Assembly (NCBI RefSeq): GCF_019740335.1
Contig: NZ_JAHXZS010000004.1
Location: 62,001-126,000 of the forward strand
From: Alteraquisediminimonas sediminicola
GTDB taxonomy: Bacteria; Pseudomonadota; Alphaproteobacteria; Sphingomonadales; Sphingomonadaceae
Direction of reading: 5' to 3'
DNA: 64,000 bases
Shown in pieces: positions 52,376 to 60,896 of this stretch. The first letter of the stretch is position 1. The number at the start of each line of letters is the position of its first letter. The notes below the pieces were generated by a model. That model searched no databases and was not told the origin of the DNA. It saw only the letters and a list, made by a program, of their open reading frames with translations. Both the position numbers and the translations under genes were made by a program.

Positions 52376-53068
52376 ATGCCCAGCAAGAAGCCCAATGCAC
52401 CCTCCAAGATTCAGTCGATCAAGGCAGAGGTCGATGCGATCAAGCGTCGGAGCATTCTTGAAGAGGCGGTGCAGCAATTCTTCGAAAATGGTTATGAAGC
52501 CACGTCGCTTGAATCAATCGCAGATGCGCTGGGCGTGACCAAGCAATTCATCTATTCGCGCTTTCGCAGCAAATCGGAACTGTTGGTGTCGATCTGCCGC
52601 GCGGGTGCGGGCGCGGCGGACAAGACGGTAGAATATAGTGCGACGCTGGAGGATGAGCCGGTCAGGCGGCTGGGCAGGATCATGCAATATTTCGTCCAAT
52701 TGCAGATCGAGAATCGCCGCGAAGTCTCGCTCTATTTTCGCGAGGCGAAAAGCCTGCCGCCCGAAGAGGCATTGGCCATCGATTCGTCCAAATTGCGATT
52801 CCACCGCATGCTGTGCGGCGTGTTGAACGAGGGCAAGGACGCAGGGCTATTCGAATTTGATAATACGTCGCTGGCCGCCTCGGCTTTGGGCGGCATGGCA
52901 TCATGGGCATTCTTCTGGTTCCAGCCGGAAGGGCGGTGGGAGCCGAAGTCCGTGGCGCGGCAATTGGCGGCGCTGGCGCTTAAAACCGTTGGCGTATCCG
53001 ACCCTTCGCAATTTCTGGAGGCCGATCCGCAGGGACAGGATGCGCTGATATTGGGCGACCCGGCCTAA
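52376..53068 (+). CDS. TetR-family regulator
   Basis: 230 residues from 'MPSKKPNAPS' with GAAGAG upstream; a GC-unlike upstream extension to 52319 is rejected. HTH: 'RRSILEEAVQQFFENGYEAT', 'SLESIADALGVTKQFIYSRF' and 'RSKSELLVSICRAG'. The C-terminal domain carries 'QIENRREVSLYFREAKSLP', common in TetR_C regulators of fatty or alicyclic acid genes. It probably controls the divergent OYE-type reductase and perhaps the following Baeyer-Villiger gene 180 bases downstream. Confidence 0.9.
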   Translation: MPSKKPNAPSKIQSIKAEVDAIKRRSILEEAVQQFFENGYEATSLESIADALGVTKQFIYSRFRSKSELLVSICRAGAGAADKTVEYSATLEDEPVRRLGRIMQYFVQLQIENRREVSLYFREAKSLPPEEALAIDSSKLRFHRMLCGVLNEGKDAGLFEFDNTSLAASALGGMASWAFFWFQPEGRWEPKSVARQLAALALKTVGVSDPSQFLEADPQGQDALILGDPA

Positions 53069-53165
53069 ATTTCCATGCGCTTATCGGCGCGACTTTCCCA
53101 TCGCCGAACATGAAATTTCCCGTCCGCAGATAGCGGCGATAGGTGTCGCGCACATCAAAATGTTC

Positions 53166-53195
53166 TTGACAGTGGATAAATATTCCCATCAGTAT
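53166..53195 (+). promoter_or_regulatory. Candidate promoter of the Baeyer-Villiger monooxygenase
   Basis: TTGACA (53166-53171), 18 bases, CAGTAT (53190-53195). Transcription would begin near 53202, which leaves no leader for the ATG at 53201 but gives a normal leader for the GTG at 53249. Confidence 0.45.
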
Positions 53196-53248
53196 ATTTT
53201 ATGATTGAGACGGCCCGATATCGTGGCCGGACCTTGGGAGATTTTTCT

Positions 53249-54886
53249 GTGATCAATGGCGAAAAGAGCCCGGCATATGATGCCATCGTGATCGGTGCGG
53301 GCGTGACCGGCATGTATCAAACCTATTTGCTCGATCAGGCCGGAATGCGCGTCCTGGGCATCGAAGCGGGTAAAGATGTGGGCGGGACGTGGTTTTGGAA
53401 CCGCTATCCGGGCTGCCGTCTCGATACCGAAAGCTATGCCTATGGCTATTTCGCGCTGAAGGGCATTCTCCCCGATTGGAATTGGAGCGAAACTTTCGCG
53501 TCCCAGCCGGAAATGCTGCGTTATTCCAATGCGGCGGCTGACAAGATGGATGTCCGCAAGCATTACAAGTTCAACACCAAGGTGGTGGCTTCCCATTATA
53601 TCGATGGCGACAATGTCTGGGAGGTCACGCTCGATAATGGCGAGATGGTCACCTGCCGATATCTGATCTCGGCAACCGGGCCGTTGTCGGCCTCGCGCAT
53701 GCCGGATTATAAGGGCATCGACAGCTTCAAGGGCGAATATTTCCATTCGTCGCGCTGGCCGACCGAGGCGGACGGCACGCCCAAGGGGCTGGACTTTACC
53801 GGCAAAAAGGTCGGCATCATCGGCACCGGCGCGACCGGTGTGCAGATCATTCCGATTGTCGCGAAGACTGCCAAGGATCTATACGTGTTCCAGCGCACCC
53901 CCAATTGGTGCACGCCGCTCGGCAATGCACCGCTGACCGCAGAAGAGATGGATCATATCCGTCAGCGCTATCCGACCATTCTCGAATATGTGAAGTCGAC
54001 GCCGACCGCATTTCCCTATCATCGCGATACCCGCAAGGGCACCGATGTGACGGAAGCGGAGCGCAATGAATTCTTCGAGGAACTCTATGATCAGCCGGGC
54101 TATGGCATCTGGCTCAGCGGCTTCCGCGATTTGTTGCTCAGCAAGGAATCGAACAAATTCCTCGCGGACTTCATCGCCAAGAAGATCCGCGAACGGGTGA
54201 AGGACCAGAAGGTCGCAGAAACATTGATCCCGACCGACCACCCCTTCGGCGCCAAGCGCGTGCCGATGGAAACCAATTATTACGAGGCCTATAATCAGGA
54301 TAACGTCCACCTCGTCGATATCCGCGCAACGCCGATTCAGGAAGTCATGTCGGATGGCATCCGGACGACGGATAATATCTACGATCTCGACGTCATCATT
54401 TTCGCCACCGGCTTCGATGCGGTTACCGGCGCGCTTGATCGGATCGACATTCGGGGCAAGGGCGGCCAGTTGTTGAAAGACGCATGGGCCGATGGCCCGT
54501 CGACGTTCCTCGGCTTGCAGGCGCGCGGCTTCCCGAATTTCTATACGCTGGTGGGGCCGCATAATGGGTCGGCATTCTGTAACGTCGGCGTGTGCGGTGG
54601 GTTGCAAGCGGAATGGGTGACGCGGATGCTGACCTATATGCGGGATTATGGCCTTAGTTTTGCAGAGCCGTCACAGGCCGCAGAAGATCAATGGACCACC
54701 GCGGTCTATGCCGATTTCGCCCGCACCTTGATGGCGGATGCCAATGCATGGTGGGTCAAGACCACGACCAAGCCCGATGGCAGCATCGTGCGCCGCACCC
54801 TTGTCTATGTCGGTGGCGGACCGGAATATCGTCGCCGCTGCGAAGAGGTCGCTTATTCCAATTATGAGGGCTTTGAGCTCGCGTAA
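53249..54886 (+). CDS. Baeyer-Villiger monooxygenase (flavin-containing, class B)
   Basis: 545 residues from the GTG at 53249 (GGGAG 8 bases upstream); an ATG at 53201 in the same frame is the alternative. Two dinucleotide motifs, 'VIGAGVTGMYQ' for FAD and 'IIGTGATGVQII' for NADPH, flank the BVMO fingerprint 'FKGEYFHSSRWP' (FxGxxxHxxxWP). 'GGTWFWNRYPGCRLDTES' is also typical. These enzymes insert one oxygen next to a ketone, giving an ester or lactone, in the cytoplasm. Neighbouring TetR, OYE-type reductase and KstD-like enzyme suggest a route for cyclic ketones. Confidence 0.92.
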   Translation: MINGEKSPAYDAIVIGAGVTGMYQTYLLDQAGMRVLGIEAGKDVGGTWFWNRYPGCRLDTESYAYGYFALKGILPDWNWSETFASQPEMLRYSNAAADKMDVRKHYKFNTKVVASHYIDGDNVWEVTLDNGEMVTCRYLISATGPLSASRMPDYKGIDSFKGEYFHSSRWPTEADGTPKGLDFTGKKVGIIGTGATGVQIIPIVAKTAKDLYVFQRTPNWCTPLGNAPLTAEEMDHIRQRYPTILEYVKSTPTAFPYHRDTRKGTDVTEAERNEFFEELYDQPGYGIWLSGFRDLLLSKESNKFLADFIAKKIRERVKDQKVAETLIPTDHPFGAKRVPMETNYYEAYNQDNVHLVDIRATPIQEVMSDGIRTTDNIYDLDVIIFATGFDAVTGALDRIDIRGKGGQLLKDAWADGPSTFLGLQARGFPNFYTLVGPHNGSAFCNVGVCGGLQAEWVTRMLTYMRDYGLSFAEPSQAAEDQWTTAVYADFARTLMADANAWWVKTTTKPDGSIVRRTLVYVGGGPEYRRRCEEVAYSNYEGFELA

Positions 54887-54893
54887 TGCGCAA

Positions 54894-54917
54894 GGGGCTG
54901 GCGTGCGCGCCAGCCCC
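54894..54917. terminator. Bidirectional hairpin terminator
   Basis: GGGGCTGGCG / CGCCAGCCCC, 10-bp perfect stem with a 4-base loop, between the convergent Baeyer-Villiger and cytochrome c genes. Confidence 0.8.
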
Positions 54918-54925
54918 GCTATTAC

Positions 54926-55300
54926 TTAATGCTGATGCGTTTTCGCGAGGCTATCTGGCTTGGGATTGATCGTTTTCAAATAGGCAATGAAGCGATTGAT
55001 TTCCGATGGCTTCCATGGCGTGGACGGCATGCCCTGATGGCCGACGTCGATCCCCTCGGCCAATGCCTCTTGCAGGCTATCGAGCGGATAATGGGTGGCC
55101 AGCGTGCGGAATGGCGGTGCGGCGGGCAGGGGGCTGTTGCCCTGTCGTTCCACAGAATGGCAATGGCTGCAACGCGCCTTGGCCAGCGCATGGCCTGCCT
55201 GAACATAGGCCTTGGATGCCGCAAAGGCCGATGGCCCAGCGAACAGACACATCACCCCGATGAGCGAAGTTGAAACGGCTTTCAATCTGTCAATTTTCAT
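54926..55300 (-). CDS. Small exported class I cytochrome c
   Basis: 124 residues with a signal peptide ending 'GPSAFA'. The haem-binding motif is 'CSHCH' (C44, C47, H48) and the sixth ligand is probably M91 in 'GMPSTPW'. It is a monohaem periplasmic cytochrome c able to shuttle electrons to a terminal oxidase. The open frame continues to 55339, giving two more Met codons before 'MKIDRLK', which is taken as start because it leaves a normal signal peptide. No redox partner gene is adjacent. Confidence 0.88.
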   Translation of the reverse strand: MKIDRLKAVSTSLIGVMCLFAGPSAFAASKAYVQAGHALAKARCSHCHSVERQGNSPLPAAPPFRTLATHYPLDSLQEALAEGIDVGHQGMPSTPWKPSEINRFIAYLKTINPKPDSLAKTHQH

Positions 55301-55421
55301 CTCAGGCGCACTCATTTCCATTGTTTGGCCTGCGACCATTGGTCACGGCATGGATTGAGGTTTAGAGTGAATGGTAGTGAAATGGAATATTTCACAGCCC
55401 GGAAATAACGGCCTGCACGCC

Positions 55422-55622
55422 TTAGGCGGCGAGGCGCATCTGGTGCGGGAGCTGATGTTCACCCGTGAGATTGTGCATGGATTGGCTGGCGATCAGGCGG
55501 AGGGGACTGCCCCACATGTTTGACGCTAGCATCTCAGCCCAATTTGGCTCCGACATATCATCTTCCAGCACGTCATCATCAATAAAGGCCGTGACGGCCA
55601 TTGCTTGCATCAATTCGACCAT
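55422..55622 (-). CDS. Small hypothetical protein
   Basis: 66 residues with AAGGG 8 bases before the ATG at 55622. The first half is Met- and Asp/Glu-rich ('DDDVLEDDMSEPNWAEM'), the rest 'GSPLRLIASQSMHNL...'. No signal peptide, membrane segment or known family. The good ribosome-binding site and isolated position between cytochrome c and polyketide synthase are the only support. Could be an acidic regulator or not a gene. Confidence 0.4.
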   Translation of the reverse strand: MVELMQAMAVTAFIDDDVLEDDMSEPNWAEMLASNMWGSPLRLIASQSMHNLTGEHQLPHQMRLAA

Positions 55623-55840
55623 GTTTTTTCCCTTCGTCATCGGGAGTAACAGTTTAAAGTTTATGCAAAGTTAATTGTATATTCCCTTCTAATATGGTGC
55701 GGAATGCGCCCCTATCGCCTTTGGTACGGGACTCGTTTGACAGGTCCGACAAAAGGGGTCAGGCTTTTGTCATCGCAATGAATCAAGAGCGGTTGTTTCA
55801 AGTTCCGCCTGTGTTGGGCCAGCTTTGTATAGGAATAGCC

Positions 55841-56893
55841 ATGGCCGCTTATATCAATGCAATCGGCACCGCAGTGCCCGATCAGGATGTGCATCATCAA
55901 TTTGTCGCTTGGGCAGAGCGCCAGTTGCAAGACCCGCGCGAACGCCGCCTGTTTGACCGGATGGTATCGCGGTCCGGGATCGAACGGCGTTGGTCTGTTC
56001 TATCGCCGGGGGAAGACGGGGCGCCTGCCTTGGGGGCAATGGACTTTTATCAAACGCCTTGGCCGTCAACGGCAGCGCGGATGGCGATCTATGCCCGCCA
56101 AGCGCCCAAGCTCGCGATCAAGGCGGTGCAGAGTTTGCCTGACGATGTGGATTTATCCCGGATCACCCATTTGGTGGTGGCAAGCTGCACCGGCTTTGTC
56201 GCGCCGGGCGTCGATCAGATTATCGCTCGCGAACTCGGCCTTGATCCGGGGGTGGAGCGGCTATTGGTCGGCTTCATGGGCTGCTATGCCGCGATTACCG
56301 CGCTGCGCACTGCGCGGCATATTGTCCGGTCGCAGGCCGATGCCAAGATATTGGTGATCTGCGTGGAGTTGAGTTCGCTCCATTTGCAGGATGTGCATGG
56401 GCTGGAGCCTTTGCTGGCGATGTTGCAATTCGGCGATGGCGCGGCCGCTGCCTTGGTCAGCGCGGACCCAAAAGGCTTGGAAATCGAAGAGACATTCACG
56501 CTCCATTTGCCAGATTCAAGCGACCTCATCTGTTGGGACATTGGTGATGCGGGGTTCATCATGCGCCTGTCCGGGGCGGTGCCGAACAAGATATTGTCCG
56601 CCTTGCAAGATCCAGAGGTTCGCAGTGCTATTGTTCATGGCGGGCCGGTAAATGATTGGGCCGTACATGCGGGTGGCCGGTCGATCCTCGATGCGGTGCA
56701 GCAGGGGCTGGAACTTGCGCCGGGTGATCTTGACGATAGCCGCGCGGTACTGCGCGACTATGGCAATATGTCGTCCGCGACGTTGATGTTCGTGCTGGCC
56801 CGCAAGCTGCAAAAACAGGGTCCGCTACAGGGTGTGGCTATGGCCTTTGGCCCGGGGATCGCCGTTGAGGGCTTTCATTACAGATCGGCATGA
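55841..56893 (+). CDS. Type III polyketide synthase
   Basis: 350 residues from the ATG at 55841 (AGGA 8 bases before); an open stretch upstream lacks homology. Catalytic triad: C116 in 'VVASCTGFVAPG', H276 in 'AVHAGGRSILD' and N309 in 'YGNMSSAT', as in chalcone-synthase-like bacterial enzymes. It condenses an acyl starter (probably fatty acyl-CoA) with malonyl-CoA to alkylpyrones or alkylresorcinols. The methyltransferase gene overlaps its stop codon (ATGA at 56890-56893), and the FAD enzyme overlaps that in turn. Confidence 0.92.
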   Translation: MAAYINAIGTAVPDQDVHHQFVAWAERQLQDPRERRLFDRMVSRSGIERRWSVLSPGEDGAPALGAMDFYQTPWPSTAARMAIYARQAPKLAIKAVQSLPDDVDLSRITHLVVASCTGFVAPGVDQIIARELGLDPGVERLLVGFMGCYAAITALRTARHIVRSQADAKILVICVELSSLHLQDVHGLEPLLAMLQFGDGAAAALVSADPKGLEIEETFTLHLPDSSDLICWDIGDAGFIMRLSGAVPNKILSALQDPEVRSAIVHGGPVNDWAVHAGGRSILDAVQQGLELAPGDLDDSRAVLRDYGNMSSATLMFVLARKLQKQGPLQGVAMAFGPGIAVEGFHYRSA

Positions 56894-57585
56894 GGATGCT
56901 CGCCCAACGCGCCACCACCCCCGAACAGATGGACGCGCCGGACCTTGATCCGGCGGTGTATCGCGCGGTGCTGGCCGATTTGGAGCGGGTCAATCGCATG
57001 ACCTTGGCCGCGCGACCGACATTGGCCTTTTTAGACCGTCTGGCGACGCGCGGGATGCGGTTGCGGATTTTGGATGTCGGTTTTGGCAATGGCGATATGC
57101 TGCGGCGGATCGCGATATGGGCGGCGCGGCGCGGGGTCATGTGCGAATTGGTCGGCATCGACCTTAATCCATCGAGCCTCACCGCCGCCCAAACGCAAAC
57201 CCCCGCGCATCTGCCGATCACCTATCGGGTGGGGGATTATGCGGCGCTGGAGGCCGAGCCTTGGGATGTGGTGTTGAGCAGCCTCGTCACCCATCATATG
57301 GATGACGCAGAGCGCATCGCGTTCATCCAGTTTATGGATCGGGTCGCCTTGCGCGGCTGGTTCATCAATGATCTGCATCACCATATTCTGGCCTATCTCG
57401 GTTATCCGGTGCTGGCGCGGTTGATGGGGGTGCATCGGATCGTGCGCGAGGATGGACAATTGAGCATCGCGCGCAGTTTCGGGCCGGATGAATGGCGGGA
57501 CATGCTGGCGCAAATCCCCCTTTCCGGGACGATTCAAATAGCGCGCCACTTTCCGTTTCGATTGTGCGTGTCATGCGTCCGCTGA
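56890..57585 (+). CDS. Class I SAM-dependent methyltransferase
   Basis: 231 residues. The SAM-binding motif is 'LRILDVGFGNGDMLRRI' followed by 'ELVGIDLNPSS' (acidic residue after the second strand) and 'PWDVVLSSLVTHHM'. It is translationally coupled to the polyketide synthase and to the next gene, so a polyketide-derived phenol is the expected substrate. The ring position methylated (O- or C-) is not deducible. A hydrophobic stretch 'HHHILAYLGYPVLARLMG' is present. Confidence 0.88.
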   Translation: MRMLAQRATTPEQMDAPDLDPAVYRAVLADLERVNRMTLAARPTLAFLDRLATRGMRLRILDVGFGNGDMLRRIAIWAARRGVMCELVGIDLNPSSLTAAQTQTPAHLPITYRVGDYAALEAEPWDVVLSSLVTHHMDDAERIAFIQFMDRVALRGWFINDLHHHILAYLGYPVLARLMGVHRIVREDGQLSIARSFGPDEWRDMLAQIPLSGTIQIARHFPFRLCVSCVR

Positions 57586-58661
57586 TTATCGGCGCGGGTC
57601 CGGCCGGTTGCGCGGCGGCGCTGCATCTGGCGCAGCGCGGGATTGCGCCCTTGGTGGTCGAGCAGCAGCATGTCATCGGCGATGCGATTTGCGGTGGCTT
57701 TTTAAGCTGGACGACCTTGGCGAAGCTTGATGATCTGGGCCTTGGCGCCAAGCAATTGGGCGGACCGTTGGTGACGCGATTGCGGGTGTTCGCCGATGAT
57801 CGCGTGGCGTCTTTTCCATTGCCGGGGGTGGCGATGGGCCTGTCGCGCCAAAGGCTCGATCAAATGTTGGTCGATCAGGTCAAGGCGGCGGGCATTGAGG
57901 TGCGGTTTGGCACCAAGGCGCAGCATTTGGCACCGGGCGAGGTCCAGCTTGCGGATGGGGAGGTCTTGACGGCGGAGATGATTTTTCTCGCCAATGGCAA
58001 GCATGATGTGCGCGGGTTTAACCGCCCTGCCGATGGTGCGGGGGGCGATCCGTTTCTGGGGCTAAGGTTCCGGCTGACGCCTGCGCCGGTATTGGCCGAA
58101 ATGGTCGGCGATGCGATTGAGCTGCATGTCTTTGCGGGCGGTTATATCGGGATTAATGTGCAGGAAGACGGCAGCCTGAATTGCTGCCTCGCGGTGCGGA
58201 AAAGTCGTTATGCACGCGCGGGCAACAGCCTTGATCAATTGCTGGATCAATGGGGGCGGCGCAATCCGGCCTTGGCGGCGCGGGTGAACGCATCGCCGCG
58301 CTTGGGCCGGACCGATGCGATTGGTCATTTGCTGTATGGCTGGTGGACGGCGGACACCTTGCCCGGCATTTTCCGGCTGGGCGATCAGGCGGGGGTGATC
58401 CCGTCGCTTGCGGGCGAGGGGATCGGCCTTGCCCTCACCAGTGGTGAAATGGCGGCACGTTATGCCGTCGCGGGTGGGGCAGCGGCGGCCCCTGATTATC
58501 AACACGCGCTGGCGGCTAAATTACGAGGCCCGTTTCGCTGGGCGGGGTTGATGCAGCAGATGGCAGGATCGTCGGTCGGGGCCGCATGGCCCTTGACGGT
58601 GCTGGAAAAGCTGCCCGGCCTTGCCCGCTGGCTCTTCACCCGGACTCGCATTCATCCTTGA
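57573..58661 (+). CDS. FAD-dependent oxidoreductase/hydroxylase (geranylgeranyl reductase/PHBH-like)
   Basis: 362 residues. FAD motif 'PLIIGAGPAGCAAALHLAQR', then 'GDAICGGFLSWTTLAKLDDL' (Cys typical of FixC/geranylgeranyl-reductase relatives) and 'RLGDQAGVIPSLAGEGIGLA' binding the flavin ribityl chain. It starts 13 bases inside the methyltransferase gene. In comparable phenolic-lipid operons such an enzyme hydroxylates the ring to a hydroquinone or quinone. Downstream hydrophobic 'AAWPLTVLEKLPGLARWLF' could attach it to membranes. Confidence 0.88.
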   Translation: MRPLIIGAGPAGCAAALHLAQRGIAPLVVEQQHVIGDAICGGFLSWTTLAKLDDLGLGAKQLGGPLVTRLRVFADDRVASFPLPGVAMGLSRQRLDQMLVDQVKAAGIEVRFGTKAQHLAPGEVQLADGEVLTAEMIFLANGKHDVRGFNRPADGAGGDPFLGLRFRLTPAPVLAEMVGDAIELHVFAGGYIGINVQEDGSLNCCLAVRKSRYARAGNSLDQLLDQWGRRNPALAARVNASPRLGRTDAIGHLLYGWWTADTLPGIFRLGDQAGVIPSLAGEGIGLALTSGEMAARYAVAGGAAAAPDYQHALAAKLRGPFRWAGLMQQMAGSSVGAAWPLTVLEKLPGLARWLFTRTRIHP

Positions 58662-58922
58662 TCAGTCATCGTCCAGTCGGGCGGCAAGATCCATGAAATT
58701 GCGCGCGGCGTCTTGTTCGGCAGGGTCTTTGAACGCCACATCCAGATCGGGTGCCGCGCCGAGCATGTACATCAACGCCCAAAGGCCAAAGCGTCTGCCA
58801 GAGTCTGTTTCCAGCCCGAAATCGACCCGGACCCGTTCCAGCCCGGAATCCAGTGTTTCCTGTTTCATGCTGACGATATCGGCGTGTCCGAAATAGCGGA
58901 CGAGAAGGTCTTGAAAGTCCAT
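58662..58922 (-). CDS. Conserved small protein of unknown function
   Basis: 86 residues: 'MDFQDLLVRYFGHADIVSMK', 'GLERVRVDFGLETDSGRRFG' and 'LWALMYMLGAAPDLDVAF', ending in an acidic 'AARLDDD'. Looks like a compact globular soluble protein. It ends one base after the FAD enzyme gene (convergent) and starts 135 bases from the divergent Hsp70-like gene. I recognise no family name with confidence. Confidence 0.68.
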   Translation of the reverse strand: MDFQDLLVRYFGHADIVSMKQETLDSGLERVRVDFGLETDSGRRFGLWALMYMLGAAPDLDVAFKDPAEQDAARNFMDLAARLDDD

Positions 58923-59057
58923 CTTGCCGCTCTAGCCCGATTTGCCGGACCAGCCACCCCTTTTCTTGCCCCCCCAAGGGTGTTTGGGCAGTTGCTTGCG
59001 CGCCGCTCCGCTGTCATAGGCGCCGGTCCCCCGGGCCAGTATCGGACGCCCGGCTTC

Positions 59058-60386
59058 ATGGATGAGATGATGGTGAACCCTGTGACTGGCCGCGCGTTGG
59101 GCCTTGATTTCGGCACGACCAATTCAGTGGTGGCGATTGCGGATGCAGGCGGGGAATCCCATCTCGTCGATTTCAAGGGACCAAATGGGGCGGGGCCGGT
59201 GTTTCGCTCGGCCCTGTGCTTTTGGCAGGATGGGGATGTGCGCGGCGGTATCGCGCATGAGGCCGGGCCATGGGCGATCGATGAATTTCTCGAATTTCCG
59301 CAGGGCAGCCGCTTTCTTCAGTCGTTCAAATCGGTCGCGGCGAGCGCCAGCTTTGAAACGGCCAATATCTTTGAAAAACGGATGCGGTTCGAACAATTGG
59401 GCCATGTGTTTCTTGAACATTTCCTTGCCCATGGCGGCAAGGCGCTGGCCGATTTGCCGGATCGGGTGATCGTCGGGCGGCCCGTGCAATATGTCGGCAA
59501 CCGGCCCGATGCGGTGCTGGCGCGCACGCGTTATGATCTGATGTTCGCCTTGTTCAAGCGCGAGGTGCATTATGTGTATGAACCTCTGGGCGCGGCGTTC
59601 AGCTTTGCATCAAGGCTGGATCGGCCCGCGACCTTGCTGGTCGCCGATTTCGGCGGCGGGACGAGCGATTTTTCGGTGGTGCGGATTGAGGCGCCGGGCG
59701 CGGCGCAGCGCTGCACGCCGCTGAGTTCGGCGGGGATCGGCATTGCGGGCGATCGGTTCGATTATCGCATCATGGATCATCTCGTGCTGCCGATGCTGGG
59801 CAAGGGGGGCAGCTATCGCTCGTTTGACAAATTGCTGGAAATCCCGGCGGGGCATTTCAGCGATTTTGGCGATTGGTCGCGGCTCGCGCTGATGCGCAAT
59901 CGGCGGACCTTGGAAGAATTGGCGCGGTTGCAACATAGCGCCGTCGACCCGGCGGCGATTGGCCGGATGATCGCGGTGGTCGAAAATGAGCTTGGATTTT
60001 CGCTCTATGATGCGGTCGGCCAGTTGAAGCGGACCTTGTCGAGCGAGGATCATGCGCCATTCCATTTCAGCGGCGCAGGGCTGGACATCCATGCCGAGGT
60101 CAGCCGCGCGACCTTTGAGGGCTGGATCGCGGAAGACCTCGCCCGCATTGCTGAGACCGTCGATCAGGCGCTCAGCAAGGCGCAGTTGACGGCGGACGGG
60201 ATCGATCATGTGTTTTTGACCGGCGGGTCGTCGCTGATCCCCGCAGTGCGACGGATTTTCGAGCAACGCTTCGGTGCGGACAAACTCGACAGCGGCAATG
60301 AATTGACGTCTATTGCCCATGGGCTGGCGTTGATCGGGCAGGAACCGAATATCGCCGAATGGGCCGTGCAGGAGAATGCGCAATGA
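59058..60386 (+). CDS. Hsp70-like ATPase of the YegD type
   Basis: 442 residues. N-terminal 'GLDFGTTNSVVAIAD' is the phosphate-1 loop, 'LVADFGGGTSDFSVVRIE' the phosphate-2 loop and 'HVFLTGGSSLIPAVRRIFEQ' the adenosine site of the actin/Hsp70 fold. There is no substrate-binding C-terminal domain, and a long insertion is present, as in YegD. It probably works as a chaperone-like ATPase of unknown client. The start among several close Met codons is uncertain. The next gene overlaps its stop (ATGA at 60383-60386). Confidence 0.85.
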   Translation: MDEMMVNPVTGRALGLDFGTTNSVVAIADAGGESHLVDFKGPNGAGPVFRSALCFWQDGDVRGGIAHEAGPWAIDEFLEFPQGSRFLQSFKSVAASASFETANIFEKRMRFEQLGHVFLEHFLAHGGKALADLPDRVIVGRPVQYVGNRPDAVLARTRYDLMFALFKREVHYVYEPLGAAFSFASRLDRPATLLVADFGGGTSDFSVVRIEAPGAAQRCTPLSSAGIGIAGDRFDYRIMDHLVLPMLGKGGSYRSFDKLLEIPAGHFSDFGDWSRLALMRNRRTLEELARLQHSAVDPAAIGRMIAVVENELGFSLYDAVGQLKRTLSSEDHAPFHFSGAGLDIHAEVSRATFEGWIAEDLARIAETVDQALSKAQLTADGIDHVFLTGGSSLIPAVRRIFEQRFGADKLDSGNELTSIAHGLALIGQEPNIAEWAVQENAQ

Positions 60387-60856
60387 GCGTCGCCTTTCGC
60401 CGTGATAGCGATGAGGAACATCTTGAACCGAAATTCGAGATCCCGATCCCGCCCGGCCCCAATCTGGTGACGCGGCGCGGGCTGGCGCAGATCCGGGCGC
60501 GGTGCGCGGCGGTGGAGGCATTGTTGCCGACATTGACCGAAGACGCCGCGATTGCCGAGGCCAAGCGCGATTTGCGATATTGGACGACGCGCCAGTCCAC
60601 GGCGCAATTGGTGCCGGACCCGAATGGAGAGAAGGTCGAACTGGGTTGTCGGGTGCGCTTTACCCTGAAGGGCAAGGAACGGACGGTGCAGATCGTCGGT
60701 GATGATGAGGCCGAACCGGCGCAGGGGCTGTTGTCTTTTTCCGCGCCATTGAGCCGGGCCTTATTGGGGGCCGAGCCGGGCGAGATCATGCCGTTCGCGG
60801 GCGATGAGGAGGCGATAGAGATTATCGCCATCGACGTACCGGACAACGCGGTTTAA
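60383..60856 (+). CDS. GreA/GreB-like C-terminal domain protein
   Basis: 157 residues, GGAG 9 bases before the ATG. The C-terminal half has the GreA/GreB FKBP-like fold: 'VELGCRVRFTLKGKERTVQI', 'VGDDEAEPAQGLLSFSAPLS' and 'RALLGAEPGEIMPFAGD'. The N-terminal half is predicted mostly helical and shorter than the GreA coiled coil; the acidic tip of true Gre factors is not evident. Coupled to the Hsp70-like gene, so the two proteins may act together. Function inferred only from fold. Confidence 0.8.
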   Translation: MSVAFRRDSDEEHLEPKFEIPIPPGPNLVTRRGLAQIRARCAAVEALLPTLTEDAAIAEAKRDLRYWTTRQSTAQLVPDPNGEKVELGCRVRFTLKGKERTVQIVGDDEAEPAQGLLSFSAPLSRALLGAEPGEIMPFAGDEEAIEIIAIDVPDNAV

Positions 60857-60861
60857 GCTAT

Positions 60862-60886
60862 CCCCCTCCAGCCAATGAGGGAGGGG
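60862..60886 (+). promoter_or_regulatory. Hairpin masking the ribosome-binding site of the kinase/ATPase gene
   Basis: CCCCTCC (60863-60869) pairs with GGAGGGG (60880-60886). The latter contains the GAGGGG that serves as Shine-Dalgarno for the ATG at 60897, so folding would hide it. It could equally act as a weak terminator of the preceding gene. Confidence 0.45.
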
Positions 60887-60896
60887 CGCGCAAGCG

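Noticed and set aside
59610-60533. 307-codon antisense frame opposite the Hsp70-like gene
   Set aside because: Arg/Ala/Pro-rich, no homology signal, while the sense strand has all ATPase loops.
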